NCBI GenBank assembly: GCA_021800255.1
Contig: JAJYZC010000030.1
Span: forward strand, 1-39,435
Length of the DNA stretch: 39,435 bases
Origin: Acidobacteriota bacterium
GTDB taxonomy: Bacteria; Acidobacteriota; Terriglobia; Terriglobales; Acidobacteriaceae
Reading direction: 5' to 3'
How positions within the stretch are numbered: position 1 is the first letter of the stretch; the number at the start of each line of letters is the position of its first letter. A program made the translations under genes and the position numbers. Under the pieces are notes generated by a model, which made no database searches, had not been told where the DNA came from, and saw only the letters and a list, made by a program, of their open reading frames with translations. Below are positions 16,253 through 22,606 of the stretch, piece after piece.

Positions 16253-16960
16253 TTAATGTTTCCCCGCCGCATCGGCCACGGCCGAATCCAGCGGCACTCC
16301 CGGTCCCATGGTCGAGCTCAGGGTGGTGCTCTTGATGTATTTGCCCTTGGCCGCTGCGGGCTTGGCGCGCACAATCGACGCAATCACCGTGGTTGCGTTG
16401 TCGATCAGCTTTTGCGGCTCGAAACTGAGTTTTCCCACGGGAACATGCACCAGACTGGTCTTGTCGGCGCGGAACTCCACCTTGCCGGCCTTGATCTCTT
16501 TTACCGCCGCAGCCACGTCCATGGTTACCGTTCCGGTCTTGGGGTTGGGCATCAGCCCTTTGGGCCCCAGCACCTTGCCCAGCCGGCCCACGACCTTCAT
16601 CATGTCCGGCGTGGCAATCAGCGCATCGAAGGCGGTCCAGTTCTCCTTCTGGATCTTCTCCACCATCTCCTCGCCGCCCACAAAGTCCGCGCCCGCGGCC
16701 TGCGCCTCCTTCTGCCGGTCGCCGGTGGCAATCACGGCCACCACCTTGGTCTTGCCCAGCCCGTGCGGCAGCACTACGGTGCCGCGCACCATCTGGTCGG
16801 CATGGCGCGTATCCACGCCCAGACGCATGGTCAGATCGACAGTCTCGTCGAACTTCGCGTACTTCACTTTTTTCAGGAGATCGACTGCTTCCGGCAGCGG
16901 ATACGCCGGCCTCGTAACGGCGGCGCGCGCCTTGGCAATATTCTTGCCAGTTTTGGCCAT
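16253..16960 (-). CDS. rplA: Ribosomal protein L1
   Basis: L1 forms the mobile stalk next to the E site and is a translational repressor of its own mRNA in many bacteria. The 235 residues start [15 protein letters not shown] at ATG 16958-16960, with GAGGG just upstream. The L1 signature is clear ([20 protein letters not shown], then KTGTVT and [19 protein letters not shown]). It is the first gene of the operon in this window: rplK, nusG and secE, which usually precede it, are absent, and a divergent gene lies upstream instead. A strong promoter sits 125-153 nt before the start. Confidence 0.98.
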   Translation of the reverse strand: MAKTGKNIAKARAAVTRPAYPLPEAVDLLKKVKYAKFDETVDLTMRLGVDTRHADQMVRGTVVLPHGLGKTKVVAVIATGDRQKEAQAAGADFVGGEEMVEKIQKENWTAFDALIATPDMMKVVGRLGKVLGPKGLMPNPKTGTVTMDVAAAVKEIKAGKVEFRADKTSLVHVPVGKLSFEPQKLIDNATTVIASIVRAKPAAAKGKYIKSTTLSSTMGPGVPLDSAVADAAGKH

Positions 16961-17084
16961 TTGACCCTCGTCTCCCACCGCTATTACCAGTCCGCGTTAG
17001 CGGAAGCGCCTGCCTTGCTCCGACAGCGCCTAATGGCCGTGGTGCAATTGACAGCCCAGAGCTTTCCTCCGGGCGCATTCCACA

Positions 17085-17113
17085 ATCATATCTAAGTGGC
17101 CGGATAATTGCAA
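17085..17113 (-). promoter_or_regulatory. Sigma-70 promoter of the rplA-rpoC operon
   Basis: On the minus strand TTGCAA (17113-17108) and TATGAT (17090-17085) are separated by exactly 17 bp, both near consensus. Transcription would begin near 17078, giving a leader of about 118 nt before rplA that could hold an L1-binding site. Confidence 0.8.
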
Positions 17114-17214
17114 AACGGAACTCGAATTTTGTAACCGTGCGGCTCTGCGTGGGCCTGCCTGCTCGCTCTGCGCTATGCTCTAGGTGGAACGCTCAATGCG
17201 GCGCTCCGCCTGGG

Positions 17215-17691
17215 ATGACGCTCCTTGGAAAAAGTGCGTGGGAGATTGCTGCCGGACTGGCTCCGCTTGCTGCGCTGGGAGCGGTTGCGGCGTGGCTAGT
17301 GCTGCGTAAGCGCCCCACCGCCGAGGAACGGGAGCGGACACGAAGACAGTTTCTGGCGCAGTCAGGACGGCTGGTGGACGGAATGCTGCTGGACGCTTAC
17401 GAGGTGGAGGCTGAGGACGGGGCGAGCCGCACCATGCTCTTGTTCAACTACCGCATTGGCGGGGTGGACTACGAGTGCTCGCAGGACATTACCGGGTTGC
17501 GCGGGGTGGTGGATGCGGCCGAGGTGCGGGCGGGGTTTCCGTGCACGGTGCGCTACCAGCCGGGCAATCCGCAGAACAGCATTGTGATTGCGGAGGGCTG
17601 GACGGGGTTGCGCGCGGGGCTGCCGCAGTTGCCGGCCTTCGAGGATCCCGATCCGCTGGACCTCAGCCATCTGCGTCCGGGACGGGGGTGA
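17215..17691 (+). CDS. Small membrane-anchored protein, DUF3592-like
   Basis: A 158-residue protein with one N-terminal membrane helix (about residues 10-28, ending LVLRKR) and a soluble beta-rich domain containing MLLFNYRIGGVDYECSQDIT and CTVRYQPGNPQNSIV. The last motif, a strand ending in Y-x-P-x-x-P, is typical of DUF3592-like proteins, so the domain is probably of that type. No clear ribosome site precedes ATG 17215; an in-frame GTG at 17137 would add 26 residues. It is transcribed away from rplA. Function unknown. Confidence 0.6.
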   Translation: MTLLGKSAWEIAAGLAPLAALGAVAAWLVLRKRPTAEERERTRRQFLAQSGRLVDGMLLDAYEVEAEDGASRTMLLFNYRIGGVDYECSQDITGLRGVVDAAEVRAGFPCTVRYQPGNPQNSIVIAEGWTGLRAGLPQLPAFEDPDPLDLSHLRPGRG

Positions 17692-17858
17692 AGCGGAGCG
17701 GGACCGCTGCGGACAATGGCACTTGGAACAGGGCGCCGGCAGGCGTAACTTCATTCGGATAGACTGCCGGTGTGTACTACCCGATCCCCAGATGGGGTAC
17801 CCCCCCCATAATTTCTGGGGATTTAAGTACTTAACTCCGCTATTTTGGACAGCAGTGA

Positions 17859-17890
17859 GTTTTACAGTTTTACGGTTTCACGGTTTCTGT
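17859..17890. repeat. Four-unit 8-bp tandem repeat
   Basis: GTTTTACA, GTTTTACG, GTTTCACG and GTTTCTGT follow in tandem, and a related ACAGTTTTACAG occurs again near 17950. The spacer 17692-17954 also holds a G/C-run segment near 17796-17810. No gene is seen in it. Confidence 0.6.
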
Positions 17891-17954
17891 AAGTCTGTGG
17901 GGATGGGCGGGCGGAAGCTATTGATTTATCTATATTTCATGGAACGTTACAGTT

Positions 17955-18191
17955 TTACAGCCCCGAAATCGCATTTTTGTCAGCAGCCGGAGGGATGGAA
18001 GAGCGGGCCGATGCGGCTGTATTGCCAAAGCTGGGGTCCGCTTCGAGGAGCTTTCTCACCGCGCGCGAGACGGCGGGCAGGTTTTCAAGGAAGAACTGCA
18101 CAGCCGCCGAAAGGGAGATGCCGTGCTGGGCCGCATAGACCCGCGCCCAGCGGTCCATCGGTTCGGGCAGGCAGACGGTGATGTTTCTCAT
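17955..18191 (-). CDS. Ribbon-helix-helix (CopG/MetJ-type) DNA-binding protein
   Basis: A 78-residue protein beginning MRNITVCLPEPMDRWARVYA. A short beta-strand (ITVCLP) followed by two amphipathic helices (DRWARVYAAQHG and SLSAAVQFFLENL) is the pattern of ribbon-helix-helix repressors and antitoxins, which bind DNA as dimers through the strand. The C-terminal third is low-complexity. An ATG 9 nt further upstream is an alternative start. No toxin gene lies next to it, so it is an orphan. Its start sits at the edge of the first composite repeat, which would therefore provide its promoter region. Confidence 0.65.
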   Translation of the reverse strand: MRNITVCLPEPMDRWARVYAAQHGISLSAAVQFFLENLPAVSRAVRKLLEADPSFGNTAASARSSIPPAADKNAISGL

Positions 18192-18197
18192 TCGCTG

Positions 18198-18344
18198 CAT
18201 AAGTTTGCGGTGGAGGGCGAGGCGAACAGCAGCTCGTCTTCCAGGTACGATTGTGCACTAGGGGAGGGTAATTTTCTGCAAAGGCGCTACTGCCCGGCGG
18301 AGAGGCTGCGCCCGCTCATCGCAAAGAACGCGATGAACGGGGCA
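18198..18344. repeat. Composite repeat, copy 1 (full length)
   Basis: A unit of about 145 bp that begins CATAAGTTTGCGG, continues through a purine-rich centre with AGGGGAGGGTAATTTTCTGC, and ends in a REP hairpin. Copies 2 (18413-18523) and 3 (18578-18721) are nearly identical and in the same orientation. Confidence 0.93.
18310..18344 (+). repeat. REP hairpin R1
   Basis: Arms CCCGCTCATCGC and GCGATGAACGGGG pair imperfectly around loop AAAGAAC. It is the 3' end of composite repeat 1. Confidence 0.88.
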
Positions 18345-18412
18345 CAGATCGTTGCACAGATCGTTGCAAATTATGATGGGGGAACGGCAGAATCGATGAC
18401 CGGGCCACCTGC

Positions 18413-18523
18413 GGCGAGGCGAACAGCAGCTCGTCTTCCAGGTACGATTGTGCACCAGGGGAGGGTAATTTTCTGCAAAGGCGTTACTGCCCGCTCATCG
18501 CAAAGAACGCGATGAACGGGGCA
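18413..18523. repeat. Composite repeat, copy 2 (shortened)
   Basis: Matches copy 1 from GGCGAGGCGAAC onward, so it lacks the first ~17 bp. It also lacks the GGCGGAGAGGCTGCG stretch before the REP. Confidence 0.92.
18489..18523 (+). repeat. REP hairpin R2
   Basis: Identical in sequence to R1 over the hairpin; it ends composite repeat 2. Confidence 0.88.
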
Positions 18524-18577
18524 CAGCGTCTCAAGACTCATGAGCAGTGCCTCACGGTTGTTCACCGGGCCACCTGC

Positions 18578-18721
18578 CATAAGTTTGCGGGTGGAGGGCG
18601 AGGCGAACAGCAGCTCGTCTTCCAGGTACGATTGTGCACCAGGGGAGGGTAATTTTCTGCAAAGGCGCCTGCCCGGCGGAGAGGCTGCGCCCGCTCATCG
18701 CAAAGAACGCGATGAGCGGGG
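18578..18721. repeat. Composite repeat, copy 3 (full length)
   Basis: A full-length copy. The 29 bp before it (18543-18571) also recur, inverted and with about four mismatches, at 20402-20430. Confidence 0.93.
18689..18721 (+). repeat. REP hairpin R3 (perfect palindrome)
   Basis: Arms CCCGCTCATCGC and GCGATGAGCGGG pair perfectly over 12 bp around loop AAAGAAC, making this the best-conserved member. Confidence 0.92.
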
Positions 18722-18754
18722 TTGCGGTAAGATCGTGGCGGAGAAGATCAAGCG

Positions 18755-18865
18755 ATGCCGAGCGGCCTGAAGCGTCTGCTGGCCACCTACGAGGGACCCG
18801 CCGGGCCTGCGGCCGCCGGCTACCACTTCCACCTAACCCGGCTACGCCGGGTTAGGAGGCTCTCA
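18755..18865 (+). pseudogene. Probable 5' remnant of a second RAYT gene
   Basis: The first codons read MPSGLKR, the same seven residues that begin the intact RAYT at 19676. A REP lies 33 bp upstream, against 23 bp for the intact gene. Similarity then fades apart from an aromatic HF pair. The frame runs on without a stop into the next gene, which has its own strong ribosome site. The simplest reading is a truncated RAYT start left in front of the secreted-protein gene. Confidence 0.45.
18832..18856 (+). promoter_or_regulatory. Hairpin overlapping a ribosome-binding site
   Basis: A perfect 11-bp stem (CCTAACCCGGC and GCCGGGTTAGG) with loop TAC. Its 3' arm covers the first three bases of AGGAGG (18854-18859), the ribosome site of the gene starting at 18866. 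In RNA it could limit access to that site, or it may simply end the repeat region. Confidence 0.6.
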
Positions 18866-19489
18866 ATGAAGTTCAGCTTGGCACTGGTTTCGGTCCTTAG
18901 CATAACTACCATCGCAACAGCGATGGCAGCCGATTCGTCGCCTCAGAAAACCCAGCAACGCGGCGCTCCCTCATCGGCGACCCATCGCGGAGTAGTTGTG
19001 CGGCCCGTTACCCAGCACGACGTCAACGCGGTGCTCCTTGCGATCAAGGACGAGATTTACGCTGGGGGGTGTGCGCCCGAATTTGCCGATATTGGAAAGG
19101 ATGTCAGCGGAGGAGAGCGAGCCAATCAGATCAACGTGTTCTTCGATAGGTCGTTCCACGACGGCTATTCGTGGGTAATCTATAAATTCTGGCCATTTGG
19201 GGAGGTCAACAGGATGTATTGGGTTGACAAGGAGGGTCTCGCTCATCTGGCGGGCCATCCCGATTGGGATTTCCCTCCTACTGAACCGTCCTACCTGACG
19301 ATATACATGGGCGACCGGGAACTTATCCACCTAAAATCAACCTGGGAGCGGGTTCCTCTTGACATACAGCTTTCGCCCAGCGCGCAGCGCATCCACCAAG
19401 CCGAACAGCGCCAGTTGAAGCGCGGCGGGAACGTCGGTGTCTGCCAAGGCAAGTGGTACGGAAACTTCTTCGTCCCGCAAAGCCACTGA
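18866..19489 (+). CDS. Secreted protein of unknown function
   Basis: A 207-residue protein. The ATG at 18866 has a perfect AGGAGG 6 nt upstream; the open frame extends further left to 18755 but that part is repeat-derived. A signal peptide is clear (MKFSLALVSVLSITTIATAM, then AAD). The mature part has VVVRPVTQHDVNAVLLAIKD, an acidic and aromatic middle (HDGYSWVIYKFWPFGEVNRM) and a Cys near each end, which could form a disulfide in the periplasm. I do not recognise the family. It sits as cargo-like DNA between two REP-bearing segments, and its codon use is somewhat less GC-biased than the operon genes. Confidence 0.65.
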   Translation: MKFSLALVSVLSITTIATAMAADSSPQKTQQRGAPSSATHRGVVVRPVTQHDVNAVLLAIKDEIYAGGCAPEFADIGKDVSGGERANQINVFFDRSFHDGYSWVIYKFWPFGEVNRMYWVDKEGLAHLAGHPDWDFPPTEPSYLTIYMGDRELIHLKSTWERVPLDIQLSPSAQRIHQAEQRQLKRGGNVGVCQGKWYGNFFVPQSH

Positions 19490-19618
19490 TGGTTATCCCT
19501 CGGCGAAATTTCATCCTCAGAACGTGAACGTTCCGAACGCTGCTGCGCAGCGGGCCGGTGGCCCAGTCATTGATTTTGAGAATACATTGTTAGGAATCCG
19601 AAACTGTGCTGAAACTGT

Positions 19619-19652
19619 GCCCCGTTCATCGCGTTCTTTGCGATGAGCGGGC
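19619..19652 (-). repeat. REP hairpin R4 (inverted), upstream of RAYT
   Basis: The reverse complement of the R1-type REP, ending 23 bp before the RAYT start codon. It is the only REP here in this orientation and pairs with R5 as inverted flanks of the gene. Confidence 0.9.
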
Positions 19653-19675
19653 GGTAGGGAGACTAAGATGGGGTC

Positions 19676-20293
19676 ATGCCCAGCGGTTTGAAACGATTCC
19701 AGAGGGCGGAATCGCTGCACTTCATCACCTTCAGTTGTTTTCACCGCCTTCCGCTGCTGGAAGCGCCGGGCGCCCGGGAGACGGTCGAGGCCGTGCTGGA
19801 ACGGACGCGCGCACGGCATCAGGCGCGTGTGTACGCCTACGTGCTGATGCCCGAGCATGTTCACTTGCTGGTCAATGAGCCGCCGCGGATTCTACTGGCG
19901 CAATTTTTGAAAGCCGTCAAGCAGATGACTTCGCGTAAGCTGCGAGGACCACGCGAAAAGTTCTGGCAGGACCGCTATTACGACAGCAATGTCTACGGAG
20001 AGAAAGCGCGCTCGGAAGTGATCCGCTACATCCATCGAAATCCGGTCAAGCGCGGCCTGGTCGAGAGGTCCGAGGACTGGCCGTGGTCCAGCTTCCGGCA
20101 CTACGCGACCGGGGCGAGGGGAACGGTTGAGATTGAATCGCAGTGGACCGCATTCCGGCGGGGGAACGAGTTGCCGGAGGGCGTGCGCTTGAAGGAAGGC
20201 GAACGGTTCTGCTTTCCTACCCTCTCGGCCGGGGTCGCGGAAAGGATGGGGCGGAGACCGTCAAAGGCGAATGCTGGAGGAATGCGAGGATGA
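19676..20293 (+). CDS. REP-associated tyrosine transposase (RAYT, Y1 family)
   Basis: A 205-residue single-strand DNA nuclease/transposase of the Y1 (HUH) superfamily related to TnpA-REP, which recognises and cuts REP hairpins and is thought to spread them. The HUH metal site is in VLMPEHVHLLV (His61, His63). The likely catalytic tyrosine is Tyr118 in IRYIHRNPVKRGLV. The typical late motif is WPWSSFRHY (about 135-143). The N-terminal LHFITFSCFHRLPLL is also characteristic. All key residues are present, so it may be active. REPs in inverted orientation lie 23 bp upstream and 7 bp downstream. It has no partner accessory gene. Confidence 0.92.
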   Translation: MPSGLKRFQRAESLHFITFSCFHRLPLLEAPGARETVEAVLERTRARHQARVYAYVLMPEHVHLLVNEPPRILLAQFLKAVKQMTSRKLRGPREKFWQDRYYDSNVYGEKARSEVIRYIHRNPVKRGLVERSEDWPWSSFRHYATGARGTVEIESQWTAFRRGNELPEGVRLKEGERFCFPTLSAGVAERMGRRPSKANAGGMRG

Positions 20294-20300
20294 GTCGCGT

Positions 20301-20334
20301 GCCCGCTCATCGCAAAGAACGCGATGAACGGGGC
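20301..20334 (+). repeat. REP hairpin R5, downstream of RAYT
   Basis: An R1-type REP that begins 8 bp after the RAYT stop codon. Together with R4 it brackets the gene head to head. Confidence 0.9.
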
Positions 20335-20336
20335 AC

Positions 20337-20395
20337 GGCTTGTTGGGTCTGTAGTCTCCCAGGCCCCAAAGTACGGGGGACCTGGGGCACCCGGC
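20337..20395. repeat. Second hairpin repeat, copy A
   Basis: A 59-bp unit starting GGCTTGTTGGGTCTGTAG and ending GGGGCACCCGGC. It contains a hairpin with arms CCCAGG-CCCC (one base missing) and GGGGGACCTGGG around AAAGTAC. It follows REP R5 directly, as copy B follows R6. Confidence 0.88.
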
Positions 20396-20437
20396 ACCCG
20401 GCGGGCCCGGTGAACGACCGTGAAGAACTGCGTCCAC

Positions 20438-20471
20438 GCCCGCTCATCGCAAAGAACGCGAGGAACAGGAC
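20438..20471 (+). repeat. REP hairpin R6 (degenerate)
   Basis: The left arm and loop match the other REPs, but the right arm is altered (GCGAGGAACAGGAC), so the stem is weakened. Confidence 0.75.
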
Positions 20472-20473
20472 AT

Positions 20474-20533
20474 GGCTTGTTGGGTCTGTAGTCTCCCAGG
20501 TCCCCAAAGTACGGGGGACCTGGGGCACCCGGC
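20474..20533. repeat. Second hairpin repeat, copy B
   Basis: The same unit as copy A with one extra base that makes the stem perfect: CCCAGGTCCCC (20495-20505), loop AAAGTAC, then GGGGGACCTGGG (20513-20524). Its end overlaps the start of the dispersed repeat by 2 bp. Confidence 0.9.
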
Positions 20534-20639
20534 AAGTTTGTTTCCTTACTGGGCCGGCGAACCGCATCATTCGAACGGGCGCAAACCTCAACCTGCCCGT
20601 AAACCAAGCAAAATAAGGGCGGATCGGCCGCAGCGCACA
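20532..20639. repeat. 108-bp dispersed repeat, copy B
   Basis: Gapless match to 14772-14879 (about 90%, last 40 bp identical). It ends 18 bp from the 3' end of the isomerase-like gene. The identical end is T-rich on the minus strand, and might serve transcription termination. Confidence 0.93.
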
Positions 20640-20657
20640 ACCCTCAGCCCAGGGATC

Positions 20658-22325
20658 TCAAACCTCCACCCCGCACAGATGCACGTTCACGCCCAGCTCC
20701 GCCAGCATGGCGGCCTTGGTTGCCAGCGCCTTATCGGCAACCGCCGCTGTGGGCGCATAGGCCACATTGATGTGGTTGGCGCGGTGGCGCGCCATCATCT
20801 GGTTCTGGCCGACGCCGTGCAGAACCGCGTGCACGATGGGCCATTGCGGCGTGGTCTCTTGCCAGCGGCGCTCGGTCTCAGCCGCCGGGAGGCTCACCAC
20901 TGTGCCGCGGCCCAGGTCGGCGTGGAGCGCGCCGCCCTCGACAAAGACGCGGCTCCAGACGATCTCGCCGGGCTTGCCGATTCCTTTCAGCGTGCCTCCG
21001 CCGAGCGGAAAGTACATGGCCGGCTGGCGCTGGCTGCGCGCGCCCGCGTAGCCGCCGGCAAAATGGTTTGCCGGCGCCGCGCCGGAGATTTGCAGCAGCC
21101 ACACAAAGGCGTCGAGCAGGGCGCGTGGGCTGCCGGAATCGCCGGCGAGCTGGCCTTTGTAGTGCTCGCCCCAGCGCAGATCGTGCAATGTGGTCGAGGG
21201 GTCCAGCCCCAGCGCCGTCCAGCAGCGGTTGGTGATGAGCGCGTCCACGCCCGCGCACTCATCCACCTCATTGAAGTGCGGAAGCGGCGCGCCGGAATAC
21301 AGCTCTCTCTTGTTCGCTTCATCCATCACAGGCGGACGGAGAGCGTTGTTCAGCAGCCCCTCGGCCAGATCGGAGGCTGGAACCATGTCCTTCAGCCCCT
21401 GCTGATACTGGATGCCGATGGCGTCGCAGCCGAACTCTGCGGCGATGCGCATGGCGGCGATGTACATCTTGCACTGTTCGAGCACCTGCTCGAGCGTCAG
21501 CTCCGCCTCCGGGTCGGATCCCAGGTCGAACAGCACGCCCTTCGCGGCCAGCCAGTCGTAAACGCCGCGCGCCTCGCAGTCGTTCACCGTGCGCATCCTG
21601 GACACCAGCGCGGACTGGCTGAGCCGCTCCTTGAAGATGCCGGCGGGATTCAGCAGCTCGTCGTCGATGATGGCGTTGTACATGCCCATGCAGCCCTCGT
21701 CGAAGACGCCCAGGATGGCCTTGCGATGCCTCAACTCCGCGGCCAGCTTCGCGCCCAGCTCCGCGCTCGCGGCCGGCAGCTTGCGCGTGTCCAGCGCGCG
21801 CACGTGGGAGAGATCGTGCGTGATCGCGCCCTCGCGCAGCCACTCATCGAGCGCGTTGAGGAAGTAGTCATCCGTGAAGTCCTTGCTCCAGATGGACGAG
21901 AATTGCCTGCCCGCCTTCACCAGCGAGCCGTTCAGATTGAGCAATCCCACCAAGCCCGGCCATTGGCCCGACCAGTTGGCCACGGTCAGGATCGGTCCCT
22001 GGTGGCTGCGCAAGCCGGGCAGCACATGATGGCTGTACTGCCACGCCGCCGTGGCGAAGACCAGCCGCGCCTGCGGGGGAATCTTCATGAACACATCCAT
22101 CCCCATGCGCTGGGACGAAATGAAGCCGTGCTTCTCGCGCTCGTTGTACGGGTGGGCGCGCACCAGCTTCCAGCCCTTGCGCGCGAAGGCCGCCGTGAGC
22201 TTCTCTTCCATCGCCCGCTGCGCGGGCCAGCACATCTGGTTGGCCGCCAGGCGCAAATCGCCGCTGGTGATCAGCAGCGCCTCATTCGCAGCCGGGTTTA
22301 TTTTTCCTTCGCTCTCGATTGCCAT
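20658..22325 (-). CDS. L-fucose/L-arabinose isomerase-family protein
   Basis: A 555-residue cytoplasmic protein resembling the large ketose-aldose isomerases. Recognisable stretches are QYSHHVLPGLRSHQGPILTV, VANWSGQWPGLVGLLNLNGS, a central KAILGVFDEGCMGMYNAII and a C-terminal region with NHFAGGYAG. In this fold two acidic residues and a histidine bind manganese near such motifs, but I cannot assign them with certainty. The ATG at 22323-22325 has GGAG 9 nt upstream; an in-frame TTG 18 nt earlier is less likely. It stands alone, diverging from the hydrolase-like gene, with no sugar kinase or transporter beside it, so the substrate is open. Confidence 0.75.
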   Translation of the reverse strand: MAIESEGKINPAANEALLITSGDLRLAANQMCWPAQRAMEEKLTAAFARKGWKLVRAHPYNEREKHGFISSQRMGMDVFMKIPPQARLVFATAAWQYSHHVLPGLRSHQGPILTVANWSGQWPGLVGLLNLNGSLVKAGRQFSSIWSKDFTDDYFLNALDEWLREGAITHDLSHVRALDTRKLPAASAELGAKLAAELRHRKAILGVFDEGCMGMYNAIIDDELLNPAGIFKERLSQSALVSRMRTVNDCEARGVYDWLAAKGVLFDLGSDPEAELTLEQVLEQCKMYIAAMRIAAEFGCDAIGIQYQQGLKDMVPASDLAEGLLNNALRPPVMDEANKRELYSGAPLPHFNEVDECAGVDALITNRCWTALGLDPSTTLHDLRWGEHYKGQLAGDSGSPRALLDAFVWLLQISGAAPANHFAGGYAGARSQRQPAMYFPLGGGTLKGIGKPGEIVWSRVFVEGGALHADLGRGTVVSLPAAETERRWQETTPQWPIVHAVLHGVGQNQMMARHRANHINVAYAPTAAVADKALATKAAMLAELGVNVHLCGVEV

Positions 22326-22606
22326 TCTCCTCTGCTCCGGCAAAAGATAACCTGTTGCCCGAATGAACTATACACCTCTGGGATCGAGGGTCATTGCGGG
22401 TGAGTCAAAGCTCAGGGCAAAGGCGGCGCAGGAATTGACAGCAATTTGGGTTTCCGGCCGCATGAATTTCGTCACACTGGGTTCCTGTTCCCAGGTCCAC
22501 AAACTCGGGCGACTTAGAGCATCCCGTCTGCTGTTTTTTCGGCCGGGCCGCGAGGATAGCATAGGGATGAGCGGCTTTCCGCGGCTGAACATTCGCCCGC
22601 ACGCCC

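Noticed and set aside
17955..18191. Toxin-antitoxin module
   Set aside because: The ribbon-helix-helix protein has no adjacent toxin-like gene on either side.
18198..18728. CRISPR array
   Set aside because: Units are 110-147 bp, irregularly spaced, without unique spacers of constant length and without cas genes; they end in REP hairpins.
20472..22403. 643-codon plus-strand frame opposite the isomerase-like gene
   Set aside because: A mirror frame; the minus strand carries a coherent protein with a ribosome site.
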